64,000 bases of DNA, from positions 62,001 to 126,000 of the forward strand of contig NZ_AUFK01000019.1 of assembly GCF_000426465.1 (NCBI RefSeq), read 5' to 3'. The notes under the pieces were generated by a model. That model saw only the letters and a program-made list of their open reading frames with translations. It made no database searches and was not told the origin of the DNA. This document shows, one piece after another, positions 23,376 to 31,490 of the stretch (its first letter is position 1; each line of letters opens with the position of its first letter). A program made the position numbers and the translations under genes. The stretch comes from Epilithonimonas caeni DSM 17710 (GTDB taxonomy: Bacteria > Bacteroidota > Bacteroidia > Flavobacteriales > Weeksellaceae).

Positions 23376-24773
23376 TCAATACTTGATCATTAACACTCCG
23401 CTTCCCTTGATCCTATACAAACCTCCTTCCGGTAGTACTTCATCGGTTTGTGCTGTTGCTTCGTTATCATAAACAGGACATCCCTGAATGATAGCAGGTG
23501 TAATGTCAGAAGCATTCTTTACTATACGGAGTTGGGACTGGGATTTTTCTTCTACTATAGAAGATTTGGCCAAGACCGAACGATCGATGGTCTTCAGAAC
23601 GCCGTTAGCATCCACTACAACTATCCTATCATTTGGATTGGTACTGATATAATTAGGACGCTGGGCTGCCTGCAAAGTTTGCCATGCCGCTAAAGTTCCA
23701 TAACCCAGCGCATCTATACGTACTCCGCCCAATATCAAGTCAAGCCTTTGGGTAGGGTTTCTATAAAAGGCATCTACATTAGGATCCGCACCCAGAGACC
23801 AGTTTCCCCTTTCATCCATAATAGCGCGATAGACATTGACCGCTGTAGATGATGCACTACCATCACTATTCGCACCCGAAGTTCCCAACCATATCTCTCC
23901 TCCCACCGATGTATACTTTCCTGTTCGTAAAACAATTCCTGCCCGCTGTTGTGTAACTGCCGTGGTCAGCCCATAATTATTGCTGGACGTGGAAGTATGT
24001 CCTTCAAATGCTGTAATAGAAGTTCCATTTGGCCTGGCAGTCCTGGCTCCGATAGTTCCTGATGAAATAATATTACGATGTACGATGGCCTGTGCATTAT
24101 TGGTGGTCGCCAAACTATAATTAATATCCAGATCGCTGTTGGCTTGGAGGGTCCATTTATCATCAAACTGATTGCTTCCAAAAACAGTATCTGAAGGAGA
24201 ATATCCAACTCCCACTCTTCCTTTTGGTGTTACGATAATATCATCCAACACCTGCGTTGTAGTAGGCGTTCCGGTCGAGGGATTATCTTTTACCGCATCA
24301 ATATGAAAAGTTCCCAGCCCTTGACTGGTGCCCACTGCTACATTTCCTTTTTGATAGATGTCCTGCGTATTAAGTGTTGCTTCTGTATCAGTAGTACGAA
24401 CTTTCCATGGTTCCGTTCCCCCAGAAGCAATACCTCCCGTAAACTTTTGCCAAAGAACTCCATCAAAATAATAATAGCCCGGCGAATCCACATGAGTCCT
24501 CGGGATATTCGTATCGCCACCGGAAACATCGGTAACATAAATAAGAGCTGCCGTCTGATCGACTCCATAAGTTGCAGTATTATTAGTAAGTTCGGCTCTG
24601 GTAAGCCGTGGAGACTGAAGACCGATGTGTTGCGTATTATCAGTAATACTTCCAGAGACATCTCTTTTGGCACTAACGTCTAATGTCGTTTTGGGGCTAT
24701 TGGTATTGACACCTACTTGCCCAAAAGTTAATCCAAATGCAACCAATGCAATGGATAGATAAACTTTTTTCAT
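23376..24773 (-). CDS. Secreted protein with tail-fibre-like repeats
   Basis: A 465-residue exported protein (signal peptide MKKVYLSIALVAFGLTFGQ). After it comes VGVNTNSPKTTLDVSAKRD, the 'GINTTNPS ATLDV' motif of a large Bacteroidota family. The middle is Gly/Ser/Thr/Asn-rich and low in Cys, with short beta-strand-like units resembling phage tail fibre stalks. The C-terminus ends in a compact GGLYRIKGSGVLMIKY. No T9SS sorting domain is seen. ATG at 24773 is used over an upstream in-frame start at 24797 because it begins the signal peptide. Function unknown, surface exposure inferred. Confidence 0.7.
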   Translation of the reverse strand: MKKVYLSIALVAFGLTFGQVGVNTNSPKTTLDVSAKRDVSGSITDNTQHIGLQSPRLTRAELTNNTATYGVDQTAALIYVTDVSGGDTNIPRTHVDSPGYYYFDGVLWQKFTGGIASGGTEPWKVRTTDTEATLNTQDIYQKGNVAVGTSQGLGTFHIDAVKDNPSTGTPTTTQVLDDIIVTPKGRVGVGYSPSDTVFGSNQFDDKWTLQANSDLDINYSLATTNNAQAIVHRNIISSGTIGARTARPNGTSITAFEGHTSTSSNNYGLTTAVTQQRAGIVLRTGKYTSVGGEIWLGTSGANSDGSASSTAVNVYRAIMDERGNWSLGADPNVDAFYRNPTQRLDLILGGVRIDALGYGTLAAWQTLQAAQRPNYISTNPNDRIVVVDANGVLKTIDRSVLAKSSIVEEKSQSQLRIVKNASDITPAIIQGCPVYDNEATAQTDEVLPEGGLYRIKGSGVLMIKY

Positions 24774-25137
24774 CTTTTGTGTTTTTGTTCGATGCAAATG
24801 TAAAAAAAATCAATAAAAAATACCTTTATTAATATTTTTAATAATTAAAATAAATTTTATTAAAAACAAATTAAACAATAATCAATTAAAAACGACAAAA
24901 AAACATCCATAACAATTATAAAATACTCTTTACATAAAACTAATAGATTATGATCAGATTATTCGTATTGGAAAAAAAAGATGTTGCTGAGAAAGATTAA
25001 AATAAAATTGTTTGTAATCATTACTCGCTCTCAAAATTCGACTAAATAACAAGACTCAAATCATGAAAAATTATATGTCTTTTTTTGATGCCGAGTTGCT
25101 ATAATTCTTAAATTTACGACCTTAAGAAAATTGAGCT
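24774..25137. other. A+T-rich intergenic stretch
   Basis: Divergent gap between the surface protein and the second Gfo gene. Very A+T-rich. TAAATTTA at about 25110-25117 resembles a weak -7 box for the gene at 25138. I see nothing else in it. Confidence 0.5.
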
Positions 25138-26106
25138 ATGATAAAAGCAGGACTTGTAGGAGCAGGACATCTCGGAAAAATCCATTTGAGATTACTGAAT
25201 CAATCTGAAAAATATGAACTCGTTGGTTTTCACGATAAAGATGTAGAAAATGGTAAAAAACTGGCAGCCGAATTCGGGTACAAATATTTTGAAAGTTTCG
25301 AAGAATTATTAGAAGAAATCGAAATGCTGGATATCGTAACACCAACGGTTTATCACTACGATTATGCAATGAAGGCGATTGAGAAAGGAATCCATTTCTT
25401 CATCGAAAAACCTGTGACCCAGACCTTGCAGCAAGCGGAGGAAATTCTTTTCAAGTGCAGGGAATTTGGTATAAAGGCACAAGTTGGTCACGTTGAACGA
25501 TATAATCCGGCTTTCATTGCAACGAAAGATTACATCAAAAATCCAATGTTCATAGAGATTCACAGACTGGCTGAGTTCAACCCGAGAGGAACAGATGTTT
25601 CTGTAGTTTTGGACCTGATGATCCATGACCTGGATATTCTGCTTAGTCTTGTGAAATCGAAAGTGAAGCAAATCCACGCCAGCGGTGTTTCCGTCGTAAG
25701 CAAAACGCCAGACATCTGCAACGCCAGGATCGAGTTCGAAAATGGCTGTGTCGCAAATCTCACAACTTCCAGAATATCGATGAAAGCCATGAGAAAATCA
25801 AGGTTTTTCCAACAAGATGCCTATGTTTCAGTAGATTTCCTGGAGAAAAAAGCGGAAGTTATCAGAATGAAACCTGCGCCGGAAAACCCATCTGACTTTG
25901 ACATGATCATTGAAAATGCGGAAGGTGAGAAAAATCAGATCCTTTTCGAATATCCGAACATCCAGCCGAACAATGCCATTCTTGACGAATTAGAAAGTTT
26001 CGCGAATGCTATCGAATATGATGTTCCTGTACAAGTCTCCTTGGAAGACGGAACCGAGGCCTTGAAAGTGGCACTGGAGATCGTGAGGTTGATACAGAAA
26101 AATTAA
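25138..26106 (+). CDS. Gfo/Idh/MocA family oxidoreductase
   Basis: A 322-residue NAD(P)-dependent oxidoreductase with a clean Rossmann start (AGLVGAGHLGKIHLRLL) and the standard EKP motif (FFIEKPVTQTLQQAEEIL). The C-terminal domain has GHVERYNPAF and LDLMIHDLDILLSLV, where H and D are the usual catalytic pair. The pattern resembles WlbA-type UDP-sugar dehydrogenases and relatives near lipid A genes, but no glycan cluster surrounds it here. A M23 peptidase gene starts three bases after the stop, so both are probably in one transcript. Confidence 0.87.
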   Translation: MIKAGLVGAGHLGKIHLRLLNQSEKYELVGFHDKDVENGKKLAAEFGYKYFESFEELLEEIEMLDIVTPTVYHYDYAMKAIEKGIHFFIEKPVTQTLQQAEEILFKCREFGIKAQVGHVERYNPAFIATKDYIKNPMFIEIHRLAEFNPRGTDVSVVLDLMIHDLDILLSLVKSKVKQIHASGVSVVSKTPDICNARIEFENGCVANLTTSRISMKAMRKSRFFQQDAYVSVDFLEKKAEVIRMKPAPENPSDFDMIIENAEGEKNQILFEYPNIQPNNAILDELESFANAIEYDVPVQVSLEDGTEALKVALEIVRLIQKN

Positions 26107-26109
26107 AAC

Positions 26110-26928
26110 ATGAATTATATAAAATATTTTTTAGTAATACTCCCATTATTCTTTTTCTCTCAAGATCCCGATATAAAATTTGACAAATATCTTGACAACA
26201 AAACAAATGTCGTATATGCTGATAATAATGAGATCTGTCCTATAAGTGTAGAATATTCATACTCTGGTGAAAATGTATTATCAAGTTTGCCAAATAAAAG
26301 CATCATTGTTGTTCCTGCAAATGCTAAGAAATTTATCATTTCCAGAATTGATGCTGAAAATAAATCTAAGGGCTTCAAATTTAGTTATAGTGTATTTTAT
26401 GTTTTCGGAGATGTGAATTCAAAACCATCGAACCCTGATGAAACTTATTGGTTGCCCTACTCTGTTGGAACTTCACAGTCAATCTATCAAGGGTACAATG
26501 GGAATTTTTCTCATCAGAACGCTTATGCTTTGGATTTCAGTCATAAATTGGGAACCGAGATTTTTGCGGCTAGAAGTGGAAAAGTCGTTACTACAAAATC
26601 TGATTCTGACCGGGCATGCTTCACAAAGGACTGTGCCAAATATAATAATAAGATCATCATTCTGCATGATGACGGAACCTTCGCAGAATATGCCCATCTC
26701 AAAAAAGATGGTGTCATTGTAAACAAAGGTGATGAAGTGAAACAAGGACAGCTCATAGGATACAGTGGAAATACCGGATGGAGCAAAGGACCGCATCTTC
26801 ATTTTTCAGTTTTTTCCAATAAAATAGATGGGGAAAGAAATTATTATAAAACAAAATTTAAAGTAAAAGAAAACCCGGAACCAATCTATTTACAAGAAAA
26901 ACAGAGATATACAAGAAATTACAAATAA
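26110..26928 (+). CDS. M23 family metallopeptidase (LytM-type)
   Basis: A 272-residue exported protein with an N-terminal hydrophobic signal (YIKYFLVILPLFFFSQ). The peptidase domain covers roughly residues 135-250 and shows HQNAYALDF (H and D zinc ligands) and GPHLHFSVF (HxH). Between them are VVTTKSD and YAHLKKDGVIVNKGDEVKQG, standard for the LytM/DD-endopeptidase fold. A beta-rich N-terminal part of about 110 residues is not recognised. Likely cleaves peptidoglycan cross-bridges or related peptides in the envelope. It is three bases from the preceding oxidoreductase. Confidence 0.88.
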   Translation: MNYIKYFLVILPLFFFSQDPDIKFDKYLDNKTNVVYADNNEICPISVEYSYSGENVLSSLPNKSIIVVPANAKKFIISRIDAENKSKGFKFSYSVFYVFGDVNSKPSNPDETYWLPYSVGTSQSIYQGYNGNFSHQNAYALDFSHKLGTEIFAARSGKVVTTKSDSDRACFTKDCAKYNNKIIILHDDGTFAEYAHLKKDGVIVNKGDEVKQGQLIGYSGNTGWSKGPHLHFSVFSNKIDGERNYYKTKFKVKENPEPIYLQEKQRYTRNYK

Positions 26929-26930
26929 AA

Positions 26931-27380
26931 TTAGCCAAGCTGGTCTTTTATTTTCTGAACAGCCAGTTCCAGTTTTTCTTTATCTTTCAGTTCACATTCC
27001 CAGATTGTAAGGGATTTCCAATTCATTTCTTTTAACTGATCAATAGCTCTCAGATCTCTTGCGATATTATTTTCGAATTTGGTTTTCCAGAAATCTCTGT
27101 TGGTTTTCGGTAACTTGTACTGACAGTGCGGGCATCTGTGCCAAAAACAACCATTCACAAAAATGGCAATTTTCTTCGAAATAAAGGCTATATCCGGTTT
27201 ACCCGGAATTTTTTTTGAGTGAAGTCTATACCCGCGGATTCCATTTTTCCATAGCTCTTTTCTAAGTAGCAATTCCGGTTTGGTATTTTTACTTTTGTTC
27301 TTGCTCATGACCCTGGAAACACTCTCGTTCTTTGGAATCGGAGAACGTTTATCTCTGATGTATGTTTCAGGTTGTTTCAT
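26931..27380 (-). CDS. vsr: Very short patch repair endonuclease Vsr
   Basis: A 149-residue DNA mismatch endonuclease that nicks T:G mismatches left by deamination of 5-methylcytosine. Family features: RVMSKNKSKNTKPELLLRKE at the start, PGKPDIAFISKKIAIFVNGCFWHRC (first part only needed: the Asp in PDIAF and the zinc Cys/His in CFWHRCPHC), and TIWECELKD at the end. A partner cytosine methyltransferase is normally close, but none occurs in this window. The stop is convergent with the M23 gene, two bases apart. Confidence 0.9.
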   Translation of the reverse strand: MKQPETYIRDKRSPIPKNESVSRVMSKNKSKNTKPELLLRKELWKNGIRGYRLHSKKIPGKPDIAFISKKIAIFVNGCFWHRCPHCQYKLPKTNRDFWKTKFENNIARDLRAIDQLKEMNWKSLTIWECELKDKEKLELAVQKIKDQLG

Positions 27381-27619
27381 TGGAAAAGTTTGCTAATAGT
27401 CTTAATATTATGTTAAATCCAAAACTAAGACCAAAAATACTAATTTGAATTATTTCCAGATTTTTATGATATATGAATAAGATCACTTTTCAGATTCGGA
27501 AAATATGATATATTTACAAAAAGTAAACTTTAAATTCAAATAGGTTTTTGCAGACCCTAAAGAAATTTAAAAAATATATGAGACCGAAAGGTCCATGAAT
27601 CCTAGATAAATAATAAATA

Positions 27620-28513
27620 ATGAAGAAAAACATCGTTGTCATCGGAGCCGGAACTATGGGAAATGGTATTGCACACACCTTTGCACAAAGTGGTTTTACG
27701 GTAAATCTCGTGGATGTAAAACAGGAAAACCTGGACAAAGCCCTGAAAACCATCACTACCAATCTGGACAGGATCATCGCAAAAGGTAATCTTACAGAAG
27801 AAGAAAAAGCACAAACTTTGGGTAATATCAAGACCTTTACAGATATAAAGGACGCAGTTACTACCGCTGACCTCATCGTAGAAGCAGCTACGGAGAATCT
27901 TGACCTGAAGCTTAGGATATTTTCGCAGATGGACGAATTGGCCCCTGAAAACTGTATCCTGGCGACCAACACCTCTTCTATTTCCATCACACAAATTGCA
28001 GCAGCAACAAAACGCCCTGAAAAGGTTATAGGGATGCACTTTATGAACCCTGTTCCGATCATGAAACTGGTTGAGATCATCAAAGGTTATTCGACATCCA
28101 AAGATACTTTTGATGTTATCTTTGAAATGTCAAAAAACTTAGGAAAAGTTCCTGTTGAAGTCAATGATTATCCCGGATTCGTAGCCAACAGGATCCTGAT
28201 GCCAATGATCAATGAGGCTATCGAAACATTATATAATGGCGTTGCAGGTGTGGAAGAAATAGACACGGTTATGAAGCTCGGGATGGCCCATCCAATGGGA
28301 CCTTTGCAGCTGGCAGACTTTATCGGGCTGGATGTTTGCCTTGCGATACTAAACGTGATGTACGAAGGTTTCAAAAATCCGAAATATGCACCAAATCCTC
28401 TATTGGTGAATATGGTAATGGCTGGCAAAAAAGGTGTGAAATCCGGCGAAGGTTTCTACGATTATTCTGAAAGTAAAAAAGCTGAGAAAGTTTCGAAAAT
28501 GTTTTTGAAATAA
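27620..28513 (+). CDS. 3-hydroxybutyryl-CoA dehydrogenase
   Basis: A 297-residue NAD-dependent 3-hydroxyacyl-CoA dehydrogenase. N-terminal Rossmann motif VIGAGTMGNGIAHTFAQSGF; catalytic His-Glu in KVIGMHFMNPVPIMKLVEII; C-terminal domain starts at NDYPGFVANRILMPMINEAI and includes MKLGMAHPMGPLQLADFIGL. Length and motifs fit Hbd/PaaH-type enzymes that interconvert 3-hydroxybutyryl-CoA and acetoacetyl-CoA. It stands alone, separated by about 240 bases from the divergent vsr gene, so its pathway partners are not visible. Confidence 0.93.
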   Translation: MKKNIVVIGAGTMGNGIAHTFAQSGFTVNLVDVKQENLDKALKTITTNLDRIIAKGNLTEEEKAQTLGNIKTFTDIKDAVTTADLIVEAATENLDLKLRIFSQMDELAPENCILATNTSSISITQIAAATKRPEKVIGMHFMNPVPIMKLVEIIKGYSTSKDTFDVIFEMSKNLGKVPVEVNDYPGFVANRILMPMINEAIETLYNGVAGVEEIDTVMKLGMAHPMGPLQLADFIGLDVCLAILNVMYEGFKNPKYAPNPLLVNMVMAGKKGVKSGEGFYDYSESKKAEKVSKMFLK

Positions 28514-28601
28514 TTCTAAAATCTCCAATTAGTAATTTCGGATTACGATTTATAACTTTGTCAGAATCAGATTTGATCCTGACATTTTTATTTAAAGAAC
28601 T

Positions 28602-29936
28602 ATGATTTCAATAAAACTCAATTCAAAGTACGAGAAAATCCTACAGTTTTTTCTGATTGTCGTTACTTATACGATGATCATCCTAAGATTCTTACTGAAC
28701 GAGAAAGGACGTGTAAGCCCGGACTCTATAAGATATCTGCGACAGGCCAATATTTTCCCGATCATCGATGATACAATTGCACCTTTGGGTTACCCGTTAT
28801 CCATCAGGTTCTTTACGTTCTTCGGAGTAGATGAATTTTGGGGCAGCAAGCTGGTGGGACTTTTTGCATATACTTTCATTCTGGTCTTTGCCTATAGGAA
28901 AAAGTTTTACTTCAAGGAACTTTTGGTCGTTTCTTCTTTGTTCAGTTTTGTAAGCATCTTTTCTTTCACGATGAGCGAAGCCTTTACATTGCCTTTTGTC
29001 ATTTTTTTATTCTTTACAGCCCGTCAAATTTTAAAAAATAGATTGTCCCAGATCCAGGGCATCTTTTTCCTTACCCTCTTACTTATAATCCTTCTCAATA
29101 TCCGTTATAGTGCATTGTTCTTTTGCTTGGGCATTTTGGGGTTCGGGGTTATGAATTTCAGGAAAAACTATTGGAAGACCTTTGCCGTTTCAGGAATTTT
29201 GGGGATCGGTTTTTATGGACTTTACAAATTGATTTTCATCGATTATTTTAATGAGAATTACATTGCACAATCTCTCGAAATCGGGTTGAAACCTACTTCT
29301 ACTCTAGTGCCCGAACTATTTCAGGGACTTGCAACCACTTTTGATCCGTTTGTCCACATTGCTGACCCCAATGGCGGAATCATCAATTATGGAATCTACG
29401 GAATTGGAGCTTTGACAATTGTTGCCATGATTTTCCTATTTGTAAAGACCAAACTATCTGAAACGGAGAGATTTATTCTTATCATTTCCCTTGTCTGTAT
29501 CGTTTGTTCTTATTTCATCCAGTATTTTTATTGGATCAATCCGATGGATTATAGATTACTCGCTCCTTTTTCCATTGGGATATGGATCGTTTTTCTAAGA
29601 AAACTATTTCGGATATTAGATGACATTGTCTATTCCATCGCTTTTTTAAGTCTTATGACAGGTTTTATCTTCACCTGGCTGTCAAAGGGCGATTATCTGG
29701 AGAACAGAAAAATAATCTCCGGGTTTCTGGAAAAAGAAAAACTGAAGGACACAACCTTCGAATATTATGTAGAAACGCTTGAGAACTTGGATCAAGTTCA
29801 AGTTGCAGAACTTATCAGTACAGTGAACCCTCGAGTTTACATCACTTTCAAGGCTGCAGATACTGTGAAAAAAAACGTATTGACAAGGTATAAGGTAGAA
29901 AGTAAGGTCAGTATCAAAAAAAATAATTATCAATAA
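28602..29936 (+). CDS. Polytopic membrane protein, glycosyltransferase-39-like
   Basis: A 444-residue protein with about 9-10 hydrophobic segments through residue 365, then a soluble C-terminal tail of about 75 residues. The first loop reads GRVSPDSIRYLRQA, placing an acidic Asp after the first helix in the way typical of GT-C type transferases (PMT/ArnT-like). This suggests a lipid-linked sugar transferase or a related membrane enzyme; the evidence is topology only. It is flanked by the dehydrogenase and a small acidic protein, with no glycan cluster. Confidence 0.55.
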   Translation: MISIKLNSKYEKILQFFLIVVTYTMIILRFLLNEKGRVSPDSIRYLRQANIFPIIDDTIAPLGYPLSIRFFTFFGVDEFWGSKLVGLFAYTFILVFAYRKKFYFKELLVVSSLFSFVSIFSFTMSEAFTLPFVIFLFFTARQILKNRLSQIQGIFFLTLLLIILLNIRYSALFFCLGILGFGVMNFRKNYWKTFAVSGILGIGFYGLYKLIFIDYFNENYIAQSLEIGLKPTSTLVPELFQGLATTFDPFVHIADPNGGIINYGIYGIGALTIVAMIFLFVKTKLSETERFILIISLVCIVCSYFIQYFYWINPMDYRLLAPFSIGIWIVFLRKLFRILDDIVYSIAFLSLMTGFIFTWLSKGDYLENRKIISGFLEKEKLKDTTFEYYVETLENLDQVQVAELISTVNPRVYITFKAADTVKKNVLTRYKVESKVSIKKNNYQ

Positions 29937-29955
29937 TTCTTTTCGGGAAATTTTC

Positions 29956-29963
29956 TATCTTTG
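29956..29963 (+). promoter_or_regulatory. Bacteroidota -7 box (TATCTTTG)
   Basis: TATCTTTG matches TAnnTTTG and lies 52 bases before the acidic small protein gene. No clear -33 box. Confidence 0.45.
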
Positions 29964-30015
29964 AAAAATAGAGTGATGATCTCAAATGCTCTGATTTATA
30001 TTAAAATTTTATATT

Positions 30016-30258
30016 ATGAAATTACCTAAGTTTTTATTAGCCGACAATTCTGATTTCCCAGAAGATCTTTTTGTAGTACACACAGAGTATCCGCGTTTCA
30101 TCCTTAACGTAGAAGAAGAGGATGTAGAATGGTTGGACGATTTGGAAGGGGATGATGAAGAAACTGTAGCAAACGAGGCTACAAAAGTTGTGGAAGAAGC
30201 CTTCAAATGGTGTGATGAAGAACTTGCAAAATACGACGACGAGGAAGACGAAGAATAA
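30016..30258 (+). CDS. Small acidic protein (80 aa)
   Basis: An 80-residue protein with a hydrophobic/aromatic start (LPKFLLADNSDFPEDLFVVH) and a strongly acidic remainder, ending in a D/E run (EEDEE). No signal peptide. I take it as a real gene because it has a -7 promoter box upstream, a strong terminator immediately after, and a coherent acidic composition. It resembles conserved hypothetical proteins of Flavobacteriia but I cannot assign a role. Confidence 0.75.
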   Translation: MKLPKFLLADNSDFPEDLFVVHTEYPRFILNVEEEDVEWLDDLEGDDEETVANEATKVVEEAFKWCDEELAKYDDEEDEE

Positions 30259-30260
30259 TA

Positions 30261-30293
30261 AAAAAAGGAACTCAAAGCTGAGTTCCTTTTTTT
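30261..30293 (+). terminator. Strong terminator after the acidic protein gene
   Basis: AAAAAAGGAACTCA and TGAGTTCCTTTTTT form a 14-bp stem with loop AAGC; the T run is part of the stem and continues. Confidence 0.85.
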
Positions 30294-30309
30294 GTGTGAA
30301 TATTTCAAT

Positions 30310-30714
30310 TTATTGTTGTTTATTAAACTTCAATAATAAAAGATTGTCCTTATAAAGTTCCAATGTAGTTTCTGTAACTACATACTTGTTCACTTCTGGC
30401 AAAACACTTAGAAAACTGGTCTCAGTTGTCATATTGTTGCACATTTTCCTAGTAGAGCCAATAGCTTTTGCAGAAAAATTGCCTGCAGAAGTGTCTATTG
30501 TGGCCTCAGAAAAATAGTTATTGCAACCTGCATTTCCAGAAATCCTGTTCTGCTCGATCAACAACGTTGGCTTATTTGTGATATCATCTGCCAAAACCCA
30601 TTGTGTCCCTGTAATAGGCGCCTGGTTTTTTCCAACTTTGGAAGCATTTCCTAATCTGCTTGTACAAGAAACAATAGACAGAGATAATATGGATATTAAA
30701 ATAAGTTTTTTCAT
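30310..30714 (-). CDS. META domain lipoprotein (HslJ-like)
   Basis: A 134-residue lipoprotein. The signal ends in a lipobox (LSIVSC, Cys17). The META domain begins at GTQWVLADDITNKPTLLIEQ and shows the family core SGNAGCNNYFSEATID followed by a TRKMCNNM segment, as in HslJ. META/HslJ domains occur in heat-inducible and secreted proteins without a known enzymatic role. Predicted to sit in the envelope. It is convergent with the acidic protein gene, with a terminator between them. Confidence 0.85.
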   Translation of the reverse strand: MKKLILISILSLSIVSCTSRLGNASKVGKNQAPITGTQWVLADDITNKPTLLIEQNRISGNAGCNNYFSEATIDTSAGNFSAKAIGSTRKMCNNMTTETSFLSVLPEVNKYVVTETTLELYKDNLLLLKFNKQQ

Positions 30715-30921
30715 TTCATAAAGAATTACCTTTCAAAGATAAGATTTTATTCCTTAACATAATATTCGGACAGAAAAAAGACAGCACAAAATCAATGGCC
30801 AAAAATTGAATATATTAGGAAAAAATCAATTTTTGAAACATCAATCAAATTAATAATGAATAAGTTATGATTTATTAATTTTAATAGCCTAATTTTGCAC
30901 CCCGAAATAAAGAATCATAAT

Positions 30922-31368
30922 ATGAAAAGAATTGCAGAACACAGAAAGCTTCTTGGTATTGATAAAACCGCAACTTTGAAGGATCTGAAGACCATCTACA
31001 GAAATACGATGAAGGACACACATCCTGATAAATTTGTAAATAATGAAGAAGGAAAACTGGAAGCAGAAGAAAAAAGCAAATCTGTAATAGAAGCTTATCA
31101 TTTTCTAGTAAGCATCCACGAAGAAACTCAGGAAAAATACAAAGAAGAATATACGGAAACTATTACAAAATCTAATATTCAGGATTTTTATCTTGAGAAA
31201 TCGATTTTGACCGTTCAGCATCTCAATGGACAAATGTTCGAATACATCGGTGTTCCAAGAAATACTTACATCAAAATGGTAAACTCAGATTCGCCAAGCC
31301 GTTTTGCAAGAAGACACATCTACGGAAATTTTATCTATAGAAAATCCGGCGAGGTAATGGCGGATTAA
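30922..31368 (+). CDS. J-domain/KTSC-domain fusion protein
   Basis: A 148-residue cytoplasmic protein. The N-terminal 70 residues look like a J domain with the HPD motif (DTHPDKF) between two helices (LKTIYRNTMK and EEKSKSVIEAYHFLVS). The C-terminal 60 residues match the KTSC domain (FEYIGVPRNTYIKMVNSDSP then GNFIYRKSG), a small domain found next to lysyl-tRNA synthetase-type and other proteins. ATG at 30922 is used; a TTG nine codons upstream is unlikely. A Hsp70 co-chaperone function is possible from the HPD motif but the KTSC role is unknown. Confidence 0.78.
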   Translation: MKRIAEHRKLLGIDKTATLKDLKTIYRNTMKDTHPDKFVNNEEGKLEAEEKSKSVIEAYHFLVSIHEETQEKYKEEYTETITKSNIQDFYLEKSILTVQHLNGQMFEYIGVPRNTYIKMVNSDSPSRFARRHIYGNFIYRKSGEVMAD

Positions 31369-31390
31369 TTTTCTATTTAATAAAATACAT

Positions 31391-31425
31391 TGGGACTTTC
31401 AGATCTTTCTGAGAGTCTTTTTTTT
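31391..31425 (+). terminator. Terminator after the J-KTSC gene
   Basis: GACTTTCAGA pairs imperfectly with TCTGAGAGTC, followed by eight T residues. Confidence 0.7.
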
Positions 31426-31438
31426 GCTTGAAAACAAA

Positions 31439-31468
31439 AAACCGCATCAATATAAATTGATGCGGTTT
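31439..31468 (-). terminator. Terminator after the RND operon
   Basis: AACCGCATCAAT / ATTGATGCGGTT form a 12-bp stem with loop ATAA; on the minus strand it is followed by TTTTTTG. It lies 22 bases beyond the pump stop codon. Confidence 0.85.
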
Positions 31469-31490
31469 AAAGGTTAATTAAATTGATATA

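Noticed and set aside
24774-25137. Possible small gene or RNA in the A+T-rich gap.
   Set aside because: No frame longer than a few dozen codons with protein-like composition and no stable hairpin was seen.
27514-28083. A 189-codon minus-strand frame opposite the 3-hydroxybutyryl-CoA dehydrogenase.
   Set aside because: The dehydrogenase explains the sequence; the opposite frame shows no motif.
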